Below, piece after piece: positions 35,826 to 46,613 of a stretch of DNA of 64,000 nt. Source of the stretch: Corythucha ciliata (Eukaryota > Arthropoda > Insecta > Hemiptera > Tingidae); NCBI GenBank assembly GCA_038030265.1, contig CM075939.1, positions 27,075,253 to 27,139,252 on the forward strand. The letters run 5' to 3'. Position 1 is the stretch's first letter; every line of letters starts with the position of its first letter. The notes beneath the pieces were generated by a model. It was not told where the DNA came from. It was given only the letters and a program-made list of their open reading frames with translations, and did not search any database. The position numbers and the translations under genes are program-made.

Positions 35826-36654
35826 AATTGACGTCACTGGCATTCAACCAATCAGAAAACGTTTTCTTGGGCATAAAAAATAACGATTTTTTATTGCTAA
35901 TTTGCTAATTAGTGGCGAATTTTAAAAATAATTTAACTCAAGATAACTTATTTTCAGATACCAATTGTCAGTCAGCAATACATTTTTATCCAAACTTTTG
36001 ACCCATGCAAGTTCCCTATTAGCTTTACCCATCCCCCAGAAAACTAGTAAATATCAGCGGTAAATAATTTTAAAAAAGATTCATGTTGAATAAGCAGAAT
36101 AGCCCCTCAGAAGCTGACAGAACCAACAATGTAAGAGAGCACCGGGGTGTATGTAAAATTTACATCCTACTCCCAACCACTTGTCATATAACCAGTGTAG
36201 TATTCTGTGGAACCGGGGTTCATAACCTTATGGGTGCGGAGTACAACGATTGTTGGAACAGTGGCAGGCCATGTCCCAATGACCGAATCTGCCGCTTTAG
36301 CGTTTTTGAGTAGAGAGGCCCTCGGATCACCGTGAAATTGGGGTATTAAGGAGAATATCGGCAAAATTTACCGCAGAAAGACTGAAAGCACACAAAACAG
36401 GGGCTTGCAAGAGCAACAAGAACGTAATTTGATTTTTTAATGAGCTAAATCCGTGAACTTTGGTTTTTGAAAGAGCAAAATCAGTTTTTTGAACAAGCCA
36501 AACCTGCAAATCGGAATTTAGAGAGGTCTGAAGCAAATACATTTTTTTTTTTTTTTTTAATTGGCATTGGTGTTGGAAACCATACATCCACAGGTTTAAA
36601 TCATGTAGGTAGGTATCAATACGTCATTTGGAATGTTTATAATTACGAGGTCAT

Positions 36655-36940
36655 TTAGATTACGCAGCGAACAGACTTCAGGAATTGGTACACATCGAGA
36701 TAAACGTCGGAATTATTAGAGGCGAGGGTACAAGTGTAATTGAAAGGATTCGAGAGTTTATTTTGAAATTTTATCAATAGGAGCTCCCTTTGATTTGCGA
36801 ATAAGCTGCAGGGCATAACAATGTGCTCCAAAGTTCCATCTACATTGCATGTCGGACATAGGGCAGATTGCACTGCTCCAATTTTGAACAAAAAACTTTA
36901 GCAAACGCCGTGATTCAGTCTTAATCTGCAAACTTCGTTT
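36655..36940 (-). pseudogene. LINE ORF2 C-terminal fragment
   Basis: Read on the minus strand, the frame runs LRLNHGVC, a stop, then FKIGAVQSALCPTC and GTLEHIVMPC. This arrangement (a basic RLxxNHG-type stretch, a C-x-x-C and an H-x5-C) is typical of the C-terminal end of apurinic-endonuclease LINEs with an RNase H-like tail. One in-frame stop (about 36902) and lack of upstream coding sequence show it to be a truncated relic. Clade is not resolvable. Confidence 0.6.
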
Positions 36941-37085
36941 TTAAAAGAGTGAAATATCGAGGTACAAAATAGCAAAATTCTGTAAAATTTGGTTATGGAA
37001 GAGTGAACATCCTTGGCGAAATTGCAGTCTGAAAGAGACAAAATCAAACATTAGGGTTTTCGTCGTTCGTTAGCTTTTAGAATTC

Positions 37086-37362
37086 GAGTTGTTAGTAGAG
37101 TCGCTTAAACTACGAGGGTTAGTGGTTAAATCATGCATAAGTCTGCAGCCGTAGGAGCCTACATCGTCTGTTTTCCCACGTTGAGGTTCGTAAAAAACGG
37201 ACCGGTTTCGGCTGCTCGCCATCTTCAGCGTTTGGTTTCCCAAATGAAACTGAAACCAAATGCTGAAGATGGCGAGCAGCCGAAACCGGTCCGTTTTTGA
37301 CGAACCTCAACGAGGCAAGACAGACGATGTAGGCTCCTACGGCTACAGACTTATGCATGCGG
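37086..37362 (-). mobile_element. Hairpin retroposon, copy 2, 11-bp target duplication
   Basis: Arms of about 110 bp (37132-37240 and 37252-37358) are nearly complementary, longer than in copy 1 because the hammerhead-like segment is included in both arms. The tail (GTCGCTTAAACTACGAGGG) is at the left, 37099-37125. TTTTAGAATTC stands at 37075-37085 and 37363-37373. On the + strand the right arm gives AAATG (37258-37262), CTGAAGA (37263-37269), a GGC/GCC stem, GAAA (37282-37285), CCGG and TC, then CGTTT, where AAATG and CGTTT can pair. This matches the layout of a minimal hammerhead core, with one extra T before stem II. Confidence 0.8.
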
Positions 37363-37720
37363 TTTTAGAATTCACTGAACCTGTGAAGTGAAACTTATTT
37401 CAGAATCAGCTAAAAGCCACGACTTGTTGTTCTGGGAAAATCCCCGAAATTGGCTATAGGGAATTTATTCCTCAATTTTCCCCCAAAATTGGGTTTTAAA
37501 AGAGTAAAATTCATGCCATTTTGCTTTGTAAGAGCAAAACCCACGAAATTTAGCTTCCGATAGAGCTCAAACACTCCCTGAAAATTGGATTCGAACCAGG
37601 CGAATCCTTACAATTTGATTTTCAAACAGAGAAATTTGGGTTTAAATTGGCCTAAAATACGGCGATCTTTGATTTTTCAAAGAGCCAAACGCCCATGATT
37701 AGCGTTGTATTAGATATTGA

Positions 37721-40700
37721 GCCAAAATGTTGGGTTTTCCAATCGGATTGTCCCAATTGTGGGGCGGAATTTCTAGACTTTTCGGTGAAATAGAGGCACG
37801 ACGATTAGTTAGTGTGTGGGTGGATTTGCGCGTGGTAATTTCTGAGCTCCATTTTGAACTCGGAAATCGTCTGGCCAAGCTGGATCTGGAATGCAAATAT
37901 CAGCGCTCGTAGCCTGATTTTAGCATTGTATCCTCATATAGTCAGTTTTATAAGCGCATTGAAGATAAATAAGTAAAATGACAATGTTTTTGAGGATGAG
38001 TTAGCTTCTGCCGTAAAATGATCCGCTCCTCGATCAATTCAATAGTTTCTAATAAACAATTTACCGTTATCTGCGGGTATTATTATTGAATTCTGGCTGA
38101 ATAACCAGTTATTGAAACTGTTTTATTATTAGCAATAGTAATTGAATGAGAGCAGTGAAGGGAGTGTTGGTATTGCGGCTATCGACTTTATCCTTTGACA
38201 GAAGGTTTTTTAAAGTTTTCTTCGTTCAGAACAAGGAAAAGGAGAAAGCCTTTTAATACCTGATCAATTCCCGGTCCCTCTCTCCAGTTTTTCTTAGTTT
38301 TCTTGGCATCTTCATTCTTTAGCCCCAAACAAAACTGCGGGGGGGGGGGATGCTGAAATAAGCTAGGGAATTTTTTCCTCACTTCATGCTTTCCTAACCC
38401 TCCCACCACCCTTCTACTACACTCTTGCCAGCCTTGGACGCTTTTCATATAGAATTCTTGAAAGTCTTGAAGGTCTAGAAAGGTTTTTAACTTGACTTTC
38501 AAACTAAATCAAGATTACAACCGTCCAGGATCAAGTTAACTCTATCTTAGTAGGAGCCCTTCCCGTTCTCTCGTCGCCCCTTTTGATCTTTTGCTTCTCT
38601 TTCAAAAGGTTTTTAAAAGTAAACTCCTGAATATTACACCGGAAGACGAGTAAAAAGGGCTTGCTGTGATGGAATATAGCGTGTGTTACGTGGTGATGAG
38701 GGATGGAGGGGGACGGATATACGTGCTAGGGGCCTCGTAATAACAAGAAAGGGCTGAAGTAATTTCATTACGTACTGCGAAAATATGAATTGGGAGGGGG
38801 GAGAGGGATTTTGTTCGGCTTTTAATATTCACCTATAGTAATAAAACAATGGCTTGGTGGCTGTGTATTGTTCCATCAGCAAAGATTTATTATTACCAGC
38901 GTTCGTATAAAACATTATAAACTCATAAAATATAACCTTTAATTGGGGAATACATGAAGCGCTGACCTGACCCTTCAACTGGCCTCTTTTTGCGCCAGTT
39001 GTCAACGCCTAGTTGAGCGGAAAACGAAAGAAAAAGCTTTTCATCCTCACTACACACCCCCATTTCCATTGGTGTATAGATACTCACGCACTTTCTTTGT
39101 AAACAGTTTCATGACAGCTTGTCGACTTCAGAAACCAAGTCGGACAAGTAAGTGAGCCCTAAACAATGCAACAGTCCCTAGCGGCTCCCACTCTTACCCT
39201 CCCCACATCCCCACTACCATTCCACTCTCTCGGGGATTTTACTTACGGTTAAGTGACTTTTCGTTCCTTCTCGTTGAAGCTATACACACGGAAAAGCCAA
39301 AAACTTGGCACTCTGCCGCTTTCCTTTGACTGAAAGGCTCAGAAAACTTTCAACTTTTAATTGTCACATTTTCAAACTGTTACTTTTTCAGTTTTACGCA
39401 TAAAACCCAACAGAAATAGCTCACTTGAAATAACTCGACGAATGTCACAATTTTCGCGCCTCTAGGGTCGTATTTGACCGCTTTGTAACTCCATTCTGGT
39501 GACGCTTCCGTTGCTTTCAACTTTTTTGAATGAGTTCACCGAGTGTCTTTAAACGCTGGCTTTGAAGAGCTGCCCGAATGTCTTATTCAGTGGTTCGTGG
39601 TGTGACATGGGAAATGAGAGGGAAAAGGTAAAAGGCTGGGTTATATTCAGCGAAGGATCCGTCCATTGAATTATCTTCTTCGGCTCTCCCCCTCCCCCCT
39701 TTTTTTCTACCGGGCGAAATTTCCTTTCCCCACTTTTCCAAACCACCCACCTCACAACCAGTTTCCCCATCGTAACCTCTTAAAGTTTAGGACGCAAATA
39801 CAATTTACTTCCCATCCACTTTCTTCCGACTTTTTACCCTCATCCCTCAGCCAGACCCAAGTTACCAAGGAGCTTCTAATTTTATAACAACAATCTTATG
39901 AGCGAGAACGGTGTGAAAAAGTATAAAGAAAAAAAAAAAAAAAAAAAACAAAAAAAAAAAAAAAAAAAAACAACAAGAATATGATAACTCTCCCTCTACC
40001 GCGAAATACAACAATTTTCAAAGGCTCACCTTGCCAACTCGTTCTCCGTTGACTTTGATACCTGCAGTGCCAAGATTTCTGTTCAAGTACTAGTAGCAAT
40101 AAAAATAAGGGAAAAAACCCAATTAACTCGAATCGTTTTGAGAGAGAGAGAGAGAGAAAAAAACACGAAATAAACGTTGAATGGTCCAAGGCGGTAGAGG
40201 TGGGGCGTTAAGAGCGATATTGACAGTAATTAAACGCTTGTTCCTTCCATGAAAAAAGTAGCTTTCTAGGTTATGCGGGGAAGGAGTTCTGACCCATTAT
40301 TAAATTTAAGGGAAAGAGATAGAGAAAGTGAGAGAGAGCGAGTTTTCAGGATGAAAAAAGATCTGGCAAGGAAAGGGGGTACTGAAGGATGATGGGGAGA
40401 AGAGTTTTCCGCTTGGAATAATTGTTTAATCTTCCTTGGGAGTGGCTTTAATTTTTTCTCCCCATTTTCAACCTTGAAATAGCACTCAAACAGTTGCAAT
40501 TGCGGTGAGGTAGGTAAAGAAAGAAAATAAAATCAATTATTGCCAACTGTGCATTCGCACAGTTCGTTCACATTCTCTACAAGCCTATATCTCGTTGATG
40601 AATCCATAGGGGTGGAGAGAGACAATGAGAACGCACCAAAATGTCACCAGTCTTTTTCTGGAGAAACACAAATCTCAACTCCCGGCGGTGAAACCAACCG

Positions 40701-42500
40701 TGAGAGCGATGGAAGTTCAAACCACACTATAGCGAAATAATTTAATTCTGTACTACAGGCTCCCAGAATAACTTGACGAGGAGTTAAAAAACCGGGGGGA
40801 AGCGGGTGGATGGAAAACATCGAGCTAAATAATTTTGATAGCCTTTTCTAATTAACTTTAATTTTAGTTAAGCGAGTTCTGACGAAAGACGAGAGAAGAT
40901 GTAATAACAAAAGCCTACGCCCCTGCTCTCCCCTCCGTTGTTCCAGCAGCTTCAACCCGGGAAAACTGAGGAGAAGTTTACTTTGGACTTGAAACCTTTA
41001 GCGAGAGACGATGGCTCTTTTAGGAGCTTCTCCGTTGAATACAGTTTTCGCCTATTTACCTTGAAAATATGTTGGAATTGGAGCGTCGGATCAACGAATG
41101 GCGTTGAATGTTCCTTCGTTGTTAAAATCTTATACGTTCCATGATGCTTTCCAGGCCGATTATCTAGTCTCTATGACTCACTGAACTGTGAATGCGAGAA
41201 GGGCGAGCCCTACACTAGCACTAATGAATGGCTTGTGCTTGTTCTCCCGCATCTATTTAGTTAAACTGAACAAATTTTGCATTAGCTGGCCTACAACGAT
41301 CGAATTAGTTTTAGTTTCTAAGGCTTCAACCACTTGGTTTGCTACAATTCGTGTATTTCAGCCCTTAAACCAACAAAATTGCGATTTTACACCCAAAACG
41401 AGTCCGTTCGTGCGTGTTTAAACAAATGTTATATGATAAATACATTGAAGTCAAGTTTGGAATTAACCTTTAATCCAATGTCTAGTAGCTATGCTTTGTA
41501 GATATTTGATTTCAAGTGATATCCCAGGAACAGGGACTGGCAATTTTGCTGGCTATTGACGTGTTGAGAACGTATGAAATCAGTCCAAACAAGTGGGTGG
41601 CGTGTGAAAGGAACTAGCTTGGAAGCGGGATATTATTAAGTTTTTGATCCAATTTTTAATCGTCCGCGAAGTTTTTGCCTAACGCTTTACATTCGCAGAA
41701 GAGAACACGAGAATTCACGCGTCACACGAAAATGGTTCCAGGAACTCACAGGATGTGCCTCGGAGCGTAACTCCGTTAGCAAACACCACACCCCTCACTT
41801 TCTATAGTTGTTTGGGTCACAGCTGCAGCATGGCTGCTGACGAGCGATGCAGGAAGTTAATGAAGGCAAAGTCTAGCTTAATATTACGTATAGAGAGAAA
41901 CTTGAAACGACCGGCCATATTAGACACTCTATACAGGGTTTTTAGCTCAAAATTAGGTGAATACAGTGTTGGTGATGCAAAAAGGTGATTGCGGGAGAAG
42001 TATTGAGGGAAAGATCATTTAAATGAAGAAAGGAAATGACGTCTCTAGACTCGACGTAATAGTTAGTGACTATAAGAACTTTAAACGCTTTCGGTATATC
42101 TTTAGAACTTCTGACATACCTTTATTGGATCCTTATTCCGCCTCGTAATGATTTATTACACTAAGAAATGGATTAGGAGTCATAAATTCCAGTTCTTTTT
42201 TGAATTATTCTTCCACTAGGAAAGGCTATACTGAAGGGTTAACAAACGGCAAAGGCAACGTTTCCAAACTAAGTTTTCCTTCCAATTTGATTTGACTGGC
42301 TACTACTGAAGAGAAATAATTTATTTTGATTTTAATTTGTTCGAACCATATCACATGCACTTTCACGTTTAGTTTTTGCTCGCAGACCAACGCCACTTCA
42401 TAAATCTTTGATTCTCACTCACATGACATAGCCATAGGCGGGAAAATTATATAATTTATGATGCTGTCCTAAATAATTGTGTTAAATTTCATAAAACCCC
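37721..42500. other. No confident gene; low-complexity tracts
   Basis: About 4.8 kb with no recognised domain. Features are a G run at about 38340-38349, an interrupted A run at about 39929-39970, and GA-rich repeats near 40140-40160 and 40310-40340. A frame at 41831-41988 (MAADERCRKLMKAKSS) has protein-like composition and ends near a potential GT donor, but no partner exon was found. Confidence 0.45.
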
Positions 42501-42520
42501 TTTTGTAATGTAAATTCTAA

Positions 42521-42806
42521 ATGAGTCAGCAAGATTCCCCCTTCTTTTGCACATGCGCACAACAAAAATCAGTTCAGACAAGGCGACAAACCGTTAAAAA
42601 AACCACCGCCAAGAAATCTGCGACGATAAAAAGCAAACTCAGTTCCCGGCGTCGTGCATACTGGCTACGCGTCATGGCCAAAGCGATAGAAGTTGTCGAT
42701 AAAGCACCACTGACTCAATTGGTCCGATATTCGTCTGTACGCAAGGTACGAAATCTAAGAACTCCTTCCCCTCCGCTCATCGTTTTTCAGAACTCATTAT
42801 TATTAT

Positions 42807-42846
<40 letters not shown>

Positions 42847-43025
42847 CCCCTTCCTTCACAAATCGTTTGCAGAATTACACGAACGTTCGAAGAAGGCGGA
42901 CGGAGGCGGAAGACGTGGATATGATGGTCGCAACAGTCGTCCAAGAAAAAATGCTGGACCTGTTTCAAATTGAAGGGGCTATTTTAAATAGGATAAATAA
43001 AAAACTGTCAAATTTACCAAATTAA
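42521..43025 (+). CDS. Hypothetical two-exon gene, 125-residue basic protein
   Basis: Exon 1 (42521-42745, 75 codons) starts at ATG and ends AAG|GTACGA; exon 2 (42873-43025) follows a TTTGCAG acceptor in phase 0 and ends at TAA. The 127-bp intron holds a 38-base T run (42809-42846). The protein has a Lys/Arg-rich N-terminal half (RRQTVKKTTAKKSATIKSK, then SSRRRAYWLRVMAKAIEVV) and a C-terminal part reading RRRRTEAEDVDMMVATVV with a helical look. The basic tail followed by short helices is vaguely reminiscent of small chromatin or histone-fold proteins, but I do not recognise the family. Support is the clean splice junctions and coding-like composition in both exons. Confidence 0.45.
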
Positions 43026-44170
43026 AACAAATTCGTTTATTTGGTGAAATGCTAACCCCTACACCTACTTTTCAAGTCACTCCAAAAGTAAAGATGAATT
43101 ATTCCATTTTAACGTAAACGGTTGTCGATGGCATTCACCCTTCGTTTTTACCCAAAGAAAATATTATTTTAGCACGCAAAAAAAGCAACGAGTAGATTTT
43201 AGAAAGAGGGTCGGTCACGGGGAAAAAAATGTACTCTCGTGTAGTAAGATGTGTTTGAGGAGTGCGGAAGGGGTTGAAAAATACTATTTTCCTCTCTTTT
43301 TCATCCTTTTAAGGGGCTAATAGGGTTTGTTGGAAGGGGAGGGTCCGCGGTATTCCTTCTTCGTCATACGGAGGAGCTTCGATCACTTGAAGAATAAAAG
43401 GAAGGCTAGGGAGAAGGCATGTTTACAAATCTTTAGAAGCTTTGATATCTTGAAAAACAAGATTGAATGCATTATATCCCGATTTTCCGCTCAAATTTTA
43501 TTCTTTCCACTGTGGACCTTTTCGTTTAAATTATCTCGACGGTTGAGTGGCCTATTAGGGGGCTCAACATCAAGGAGCAAGTCAATTTGCAGACTAAAGT
43601 CCATTCTTTATTCTAACTCTGAGGTAGAGCGGCTCACCATGATGATCTTCTTGAGTGAGGTGCTGTGCTCCTGCATTTTTACCTATTGTGGAGCGTGTGC
43701 ATTAGAGTCACTTAAACAACCGTGGACTAGGTTTACATAATATTTTGGTTACTCCACTTTAATTAACTAGGGGTTAACTGTTCTGTTCTAGATAGACATG
43801 TTCTGTTATGTTTAGCAAAGAATATCCTGCACTGGGAAAAATGGTCGGTTAAACAGAAATGTAAAAGAAATTCTCGCTTGTTTTTACCAATTAATTTTGC
43901 ATTATTTACATGCTTCTACTCGGTGAATGCATTTTCTCTGTTGGGACAGCACGGAATTTGCTGCTTTACGGAGAATCCCCAGTAAAAAAATTGCGTTTTA
44001 AAGAGAAGTAGTGTGTCTGTTGAAGCAGTTTTCCTGCCATTAACAGATACTCCCGGTGCCTCTAAGTAAAAACAAAAGGTGCCAGATCTGTGTAAGCACG
44101 ATAATCAACGGACCGACTCTGTAAAGTAAACGTTCAAAGCGTTTAGAAATAGTTCGTTTCTAAGTACCTA
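43026..44170. other. No gene seen
   Basis: A 137-codon frame at 43327-43740 has no recognised domain and no splice context; it is probably chance. No repeats recognised. Confidence 0.4.
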
Positions 44171-44174
44171 ATAA

Positions 44175-45251
44175 TTTCCTCAAACACAAAGTTTTCGTGT
44201 CAATTCCGATGGATGAGCTGAATAAATGCGGTGATTATCCTAGAAATCTGTTGCTTTATGTTGATGTTCATGTTCTCTTATTCTATTGGATCTTTTGCTT
44301 CAGCTGCACCAGTTGAGTTGCCAAGATACAGTAAATTTCGATCATTCACATATGAAGCCAAGAATCAGCCGCAGAAAAATCTAAGTAAATTAATAGAAAA
44401 TACTTCGTTATCACCAGCACTTTACTTTCGTGACTCTCAAGCAATCGGCCTGGCTCGCTAAAGTTCCTTCAACTTGGTAAGTCTTGCCAGGCGACGAAGA
44501 GCTCCTGACAATACACGCCAGATGAAGGCATCCTCCATCTGAAGGCAATTTCCCTGTCAGGAGAACGTGACCGGCAGCAATAAGTTCTTCGGCCTTCTTG
44601 AAATTTCTTGATTTAGGGGTGCAATCATACACTCCACAGATTTCGTCTATTCTCAACATTTTCGCGGGAAACAAGTAGAATAAATAATCAAAAACGCACT
44701 AAAATGACAAATCCAAATTCAAACTCCCTTGTAATCGAGACCGTTTGTTTAGGTATATTTGATCTGGACTTATATTCATCTTCCTGTCGTGGCTACAGCG
44801 CTGGCGGTGCTGTTCGCCTCCAATAAGAAGGCTTTTACAGAGAATAAGACTGTTTCACCGAGTTTATCTCGTCGATTTAAGACAATGTACTCTGCTAATT
44901 CAACTGGGCGAAGAAGCTGATTCAGCAGAGATGTTCAACAGAGAGAAAAGTGAATTAAACCGAGACAAACTTTTAGTTTCGTGTGGTTCTGCCATTCATC
45001 TATGAATTAGGCTCAGCGACACAATTCTTCGAAATTCCAAACTACATGAAATAGTAAAATATACTTATATGTATATATATACCTGTACACATACAGAAAT
45101 TAACGGTCCAGTGATGGAACTGAAGCAAAAGATCCAAGAGAATAAGAGAACACGATCATCAACATAAATCAACATCAGATTTTGAGGTTAATCACCGCAT
45201 TTATACGGCTTATCCTGAGGATTTGACTCGAAAACTTTGTGTTTGAGGAAA
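44175..45251. mobile_element. 1.08-kb element with about 130-bp inverted arms
   Basis: The left arm (44175-44304: TTTCCTCAAACACAAAG through ATAAATGCGGTGATTA to GGATCTTTTGCTTCAG) is repeated in complement at 45120-45251 with good identity and a few small length differences. Between them lies an 88-codon minus-strand frame (44411-44674). No target duplication is clear. It could be a nonautonomous DNA transposon with long ends or a local inverted duplication. Confidence 0.7.
44411..44674 (-). CDS. Hypothetical frame, weakly SWIM-protein-like
   Basis: The 87-residue frame begins MFPAKMLRIDEICGVY and contains NFKKAEELIAAGHVLLTGK, then SPGKTYQVEGTL and RVTKVKC. The order of an amphipathic AGHV segment, a beta-type V-x-G-T-L and V-K-C resembles the part preceding the cysteines of SWIM zinc-binding domains found in some transposon-borne proteins, but the zinc ligands themselves are not present before the stop. 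It lies wholly within the 44175-45251 inverted-repeat element, so it may be that element's cargo. Internal Met 6 is an equally good start. No function is assigned. Confidence 0.3.
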   Translation of the reverse strand: MFPAKMLRIDEICGVYDCTPKSRNFKKAEELIAAGHVLLTGKLPSDGGCLHLACIVRSSSSPGKTYQVEGTLASQADCLRVTKVKCW

Positions 45252-45395
45252 CGGACCCTAGGTCATAGGACATTGTTTTTGTTGCATTTTGGATGTATGT
45301 ATGGATGTATTACGCTCTCTGCTCGTGGAAGCCTTTGTCTCTGTGATTTTAAATTTGACGTTGTAATGCCCGTTTGGGTCTCTACAATAAATCGG

Positions 45396-45428
<33 letters not shown>

Positions 45429-45470
45429 ATCACCCCTCTTATTTTGTTCAACCAAGTACCAGCCGCTCTG
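45243..45470 (-). repeat. Dispersed repeat shared with 14873-14966, with ATT microsatellite
   Basis: Complement of blocks at 14873-14912 and 14930-14966. In this copy a run of about ten ATT triplets (45397-45428) and further sequence lie between them. A tail of TAA-type triplets beside a conserved end is usual for some LINE clades, so this may be a LINE 3' end; not proven. Confidence 0.5.
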
Positions 45471-45523
45471 TATACGGGGTGTTTCATGAGGAAAGAACAA
45501 TACTTGCACAACTCATGTCTTCT

Positions 45524-45542
45524 ATTTTTTTTTTTTTTTTTT
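45524..45542. repeat. Poly(T) tract
   Basis: Nineteen-base T homopolymer next to TTCTTGCGGC. No retroposon recognised on the complementary strand. Confidence 0.8.
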
Positions 45543-45944
45543 CTTGCGGCTTCGGTCCGATGAGGCAATACAGATAACTCAGATGGTTAATATCCATACT
45601 TACTTTAACAGTTGAACGCAAAATGAACACTGAACACTGCTGAAGCTTGAGCGCGCGTTTGATGTTGAAGCTTGAGGGCAAGTTTGACCGTGTGGATACG
45701 GCGTCAATCGTCAAACATGATTGACAAGCGCGACTAGCAAAATCAAGTTTGTCAAAAACATGGTTTGCCAACCTCGCTTCACAAGCAGGTTTGATCGTGT
45801 GTGGCCCGCTTTAAGTGGACAGACTATGACTGTCTCTGTAGAATACACCATAATGTGGTAAAATTTCCAAAACATAGAAATTGAACATTTAACAATCAGA
45901 TATGGATGGGAGAGATTGAAAAACATGTTTAAAACAAGAAATCA

Positions 45945-46345
45945 ATGTTAATTGGCAATAGTAATAGAGTAATTAATCATTTCTTAGAATTTGGTATTTT
46001 AATTTCCCGCTTGAGGTGACGTCACAATATTGTAAACATTTTCCGAATTCCCCTTGCCAGGAAAGCTGTGGAATGAATTTTTGACGTTGAGTTCGGGCTT
46101 ATGCGTTAATTTATGCACATTTATGAATTTCTCATCATAGAGAATTATACTTATTATAGAGTAATTAATCAGCTCTTGGACTTGGGCATTTGAATTTCCA
46201 GCTTCTATGACGTCACTATATTATATTAATTTTCCAAGTTTCACGGGCCCGGAGATTGGCGTAAGCCGCTGGAAAAGGCGCGTAGTGAGTGTTTAATTAG
46301 TGCTTATGCGTCAATTTATGCACAATTCGGAATTTTTCATTTTTG
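45945..46345 (+). repeat. Diverged tandem duplication, about 195-bp units
   Basis: Both units contain, in order, AGAGTAATTAATCA, a TTTGAATTTCC-like word, TGACGTCAC followed by A/T, a TTTTCC segment and GCTTATGCG then AATTTATGCACA (first unit about 45960-46120, second about 46158-46345). Identity is moderate. Each unit holds the palindrome TGACGTCA, the consensus of CRE-type sites, but no promoter context supports a regulatory role. Confidence 0.55.
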
Positions 46346-46490
46346 TGGAAATTACCTCATTCTCGTTTGTCTCAAACTCGATTTTACCGAGACGAGATAT
46401 AACTGAGTTTGATTAGCTTTTACCTAGATGTGTCTTCTCGGTTAAATTCATCTAACTCATCTCGTTTGCTACCATTTTACAGAGAATTAT

Positions 46491-46568
46491 CCGTTCCGAG
46501 CTCTATAAACCCTGAATGCAACCTAAGTCGGTGGGCATACAGTGTGGTTTGTTTACTAAAAAGAGAGA
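46491..46568 (-). repeat. Inverted repeat arm flanking P-like copy C (left)
   Basis: The segment containing CAACCTAAGTCGGTGGGCAT recurs in complement at 47551-47630 with about 90 percent identity, so the P-like copy C lies between inverted arms of roughly 80 bp. Whether these belong to a larger element that C inserted into, or to a rearrangement, is not clear. Confidence 0.65.
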
Positions 46569-46613
46569 GAAGCACTTGTTCAGCACTTGATGAGGTGTGT
46601 TTTCAACACACAG

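Larger units (their letters stand above)
36440..37720 (-). repeat. Degenerate 30-bp repeat, beta family, interrupted
   Basis: Beta units (for example GGTTTTAAAAGAGTAAAATTC near 37491 and GCTTTGTAAGAGCAAAACCC near 37523) occur at 36440-36540, 36930-37075 and 37380-37700. The gaps are filled by a LINE fragment (36655-36940) and a hairpin retroposon (37086-37362), both of which therefore arrived in or beside the array. Confidence 0.6.

Noticed and set aside
28440..35840. TGACGTCA near both ends as ISL2EU terminal repeats
   Set aside because: Only eight palindromic bases match; flanking bases do not, and the same word occurs twice at 46 kb.
41831..41988. Possible retroelement gag-type exon (MAADERCRKLMKAKSS)
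   Set aside because: Helical and basic like some gag N-termini, but too short and without any neighbouring pol, protease or terminal repeat.
45237..45577. Frames with Ile, Asn or Tyr runs
   Set aside because: Produced by the ATT microsatellite read in different phases.
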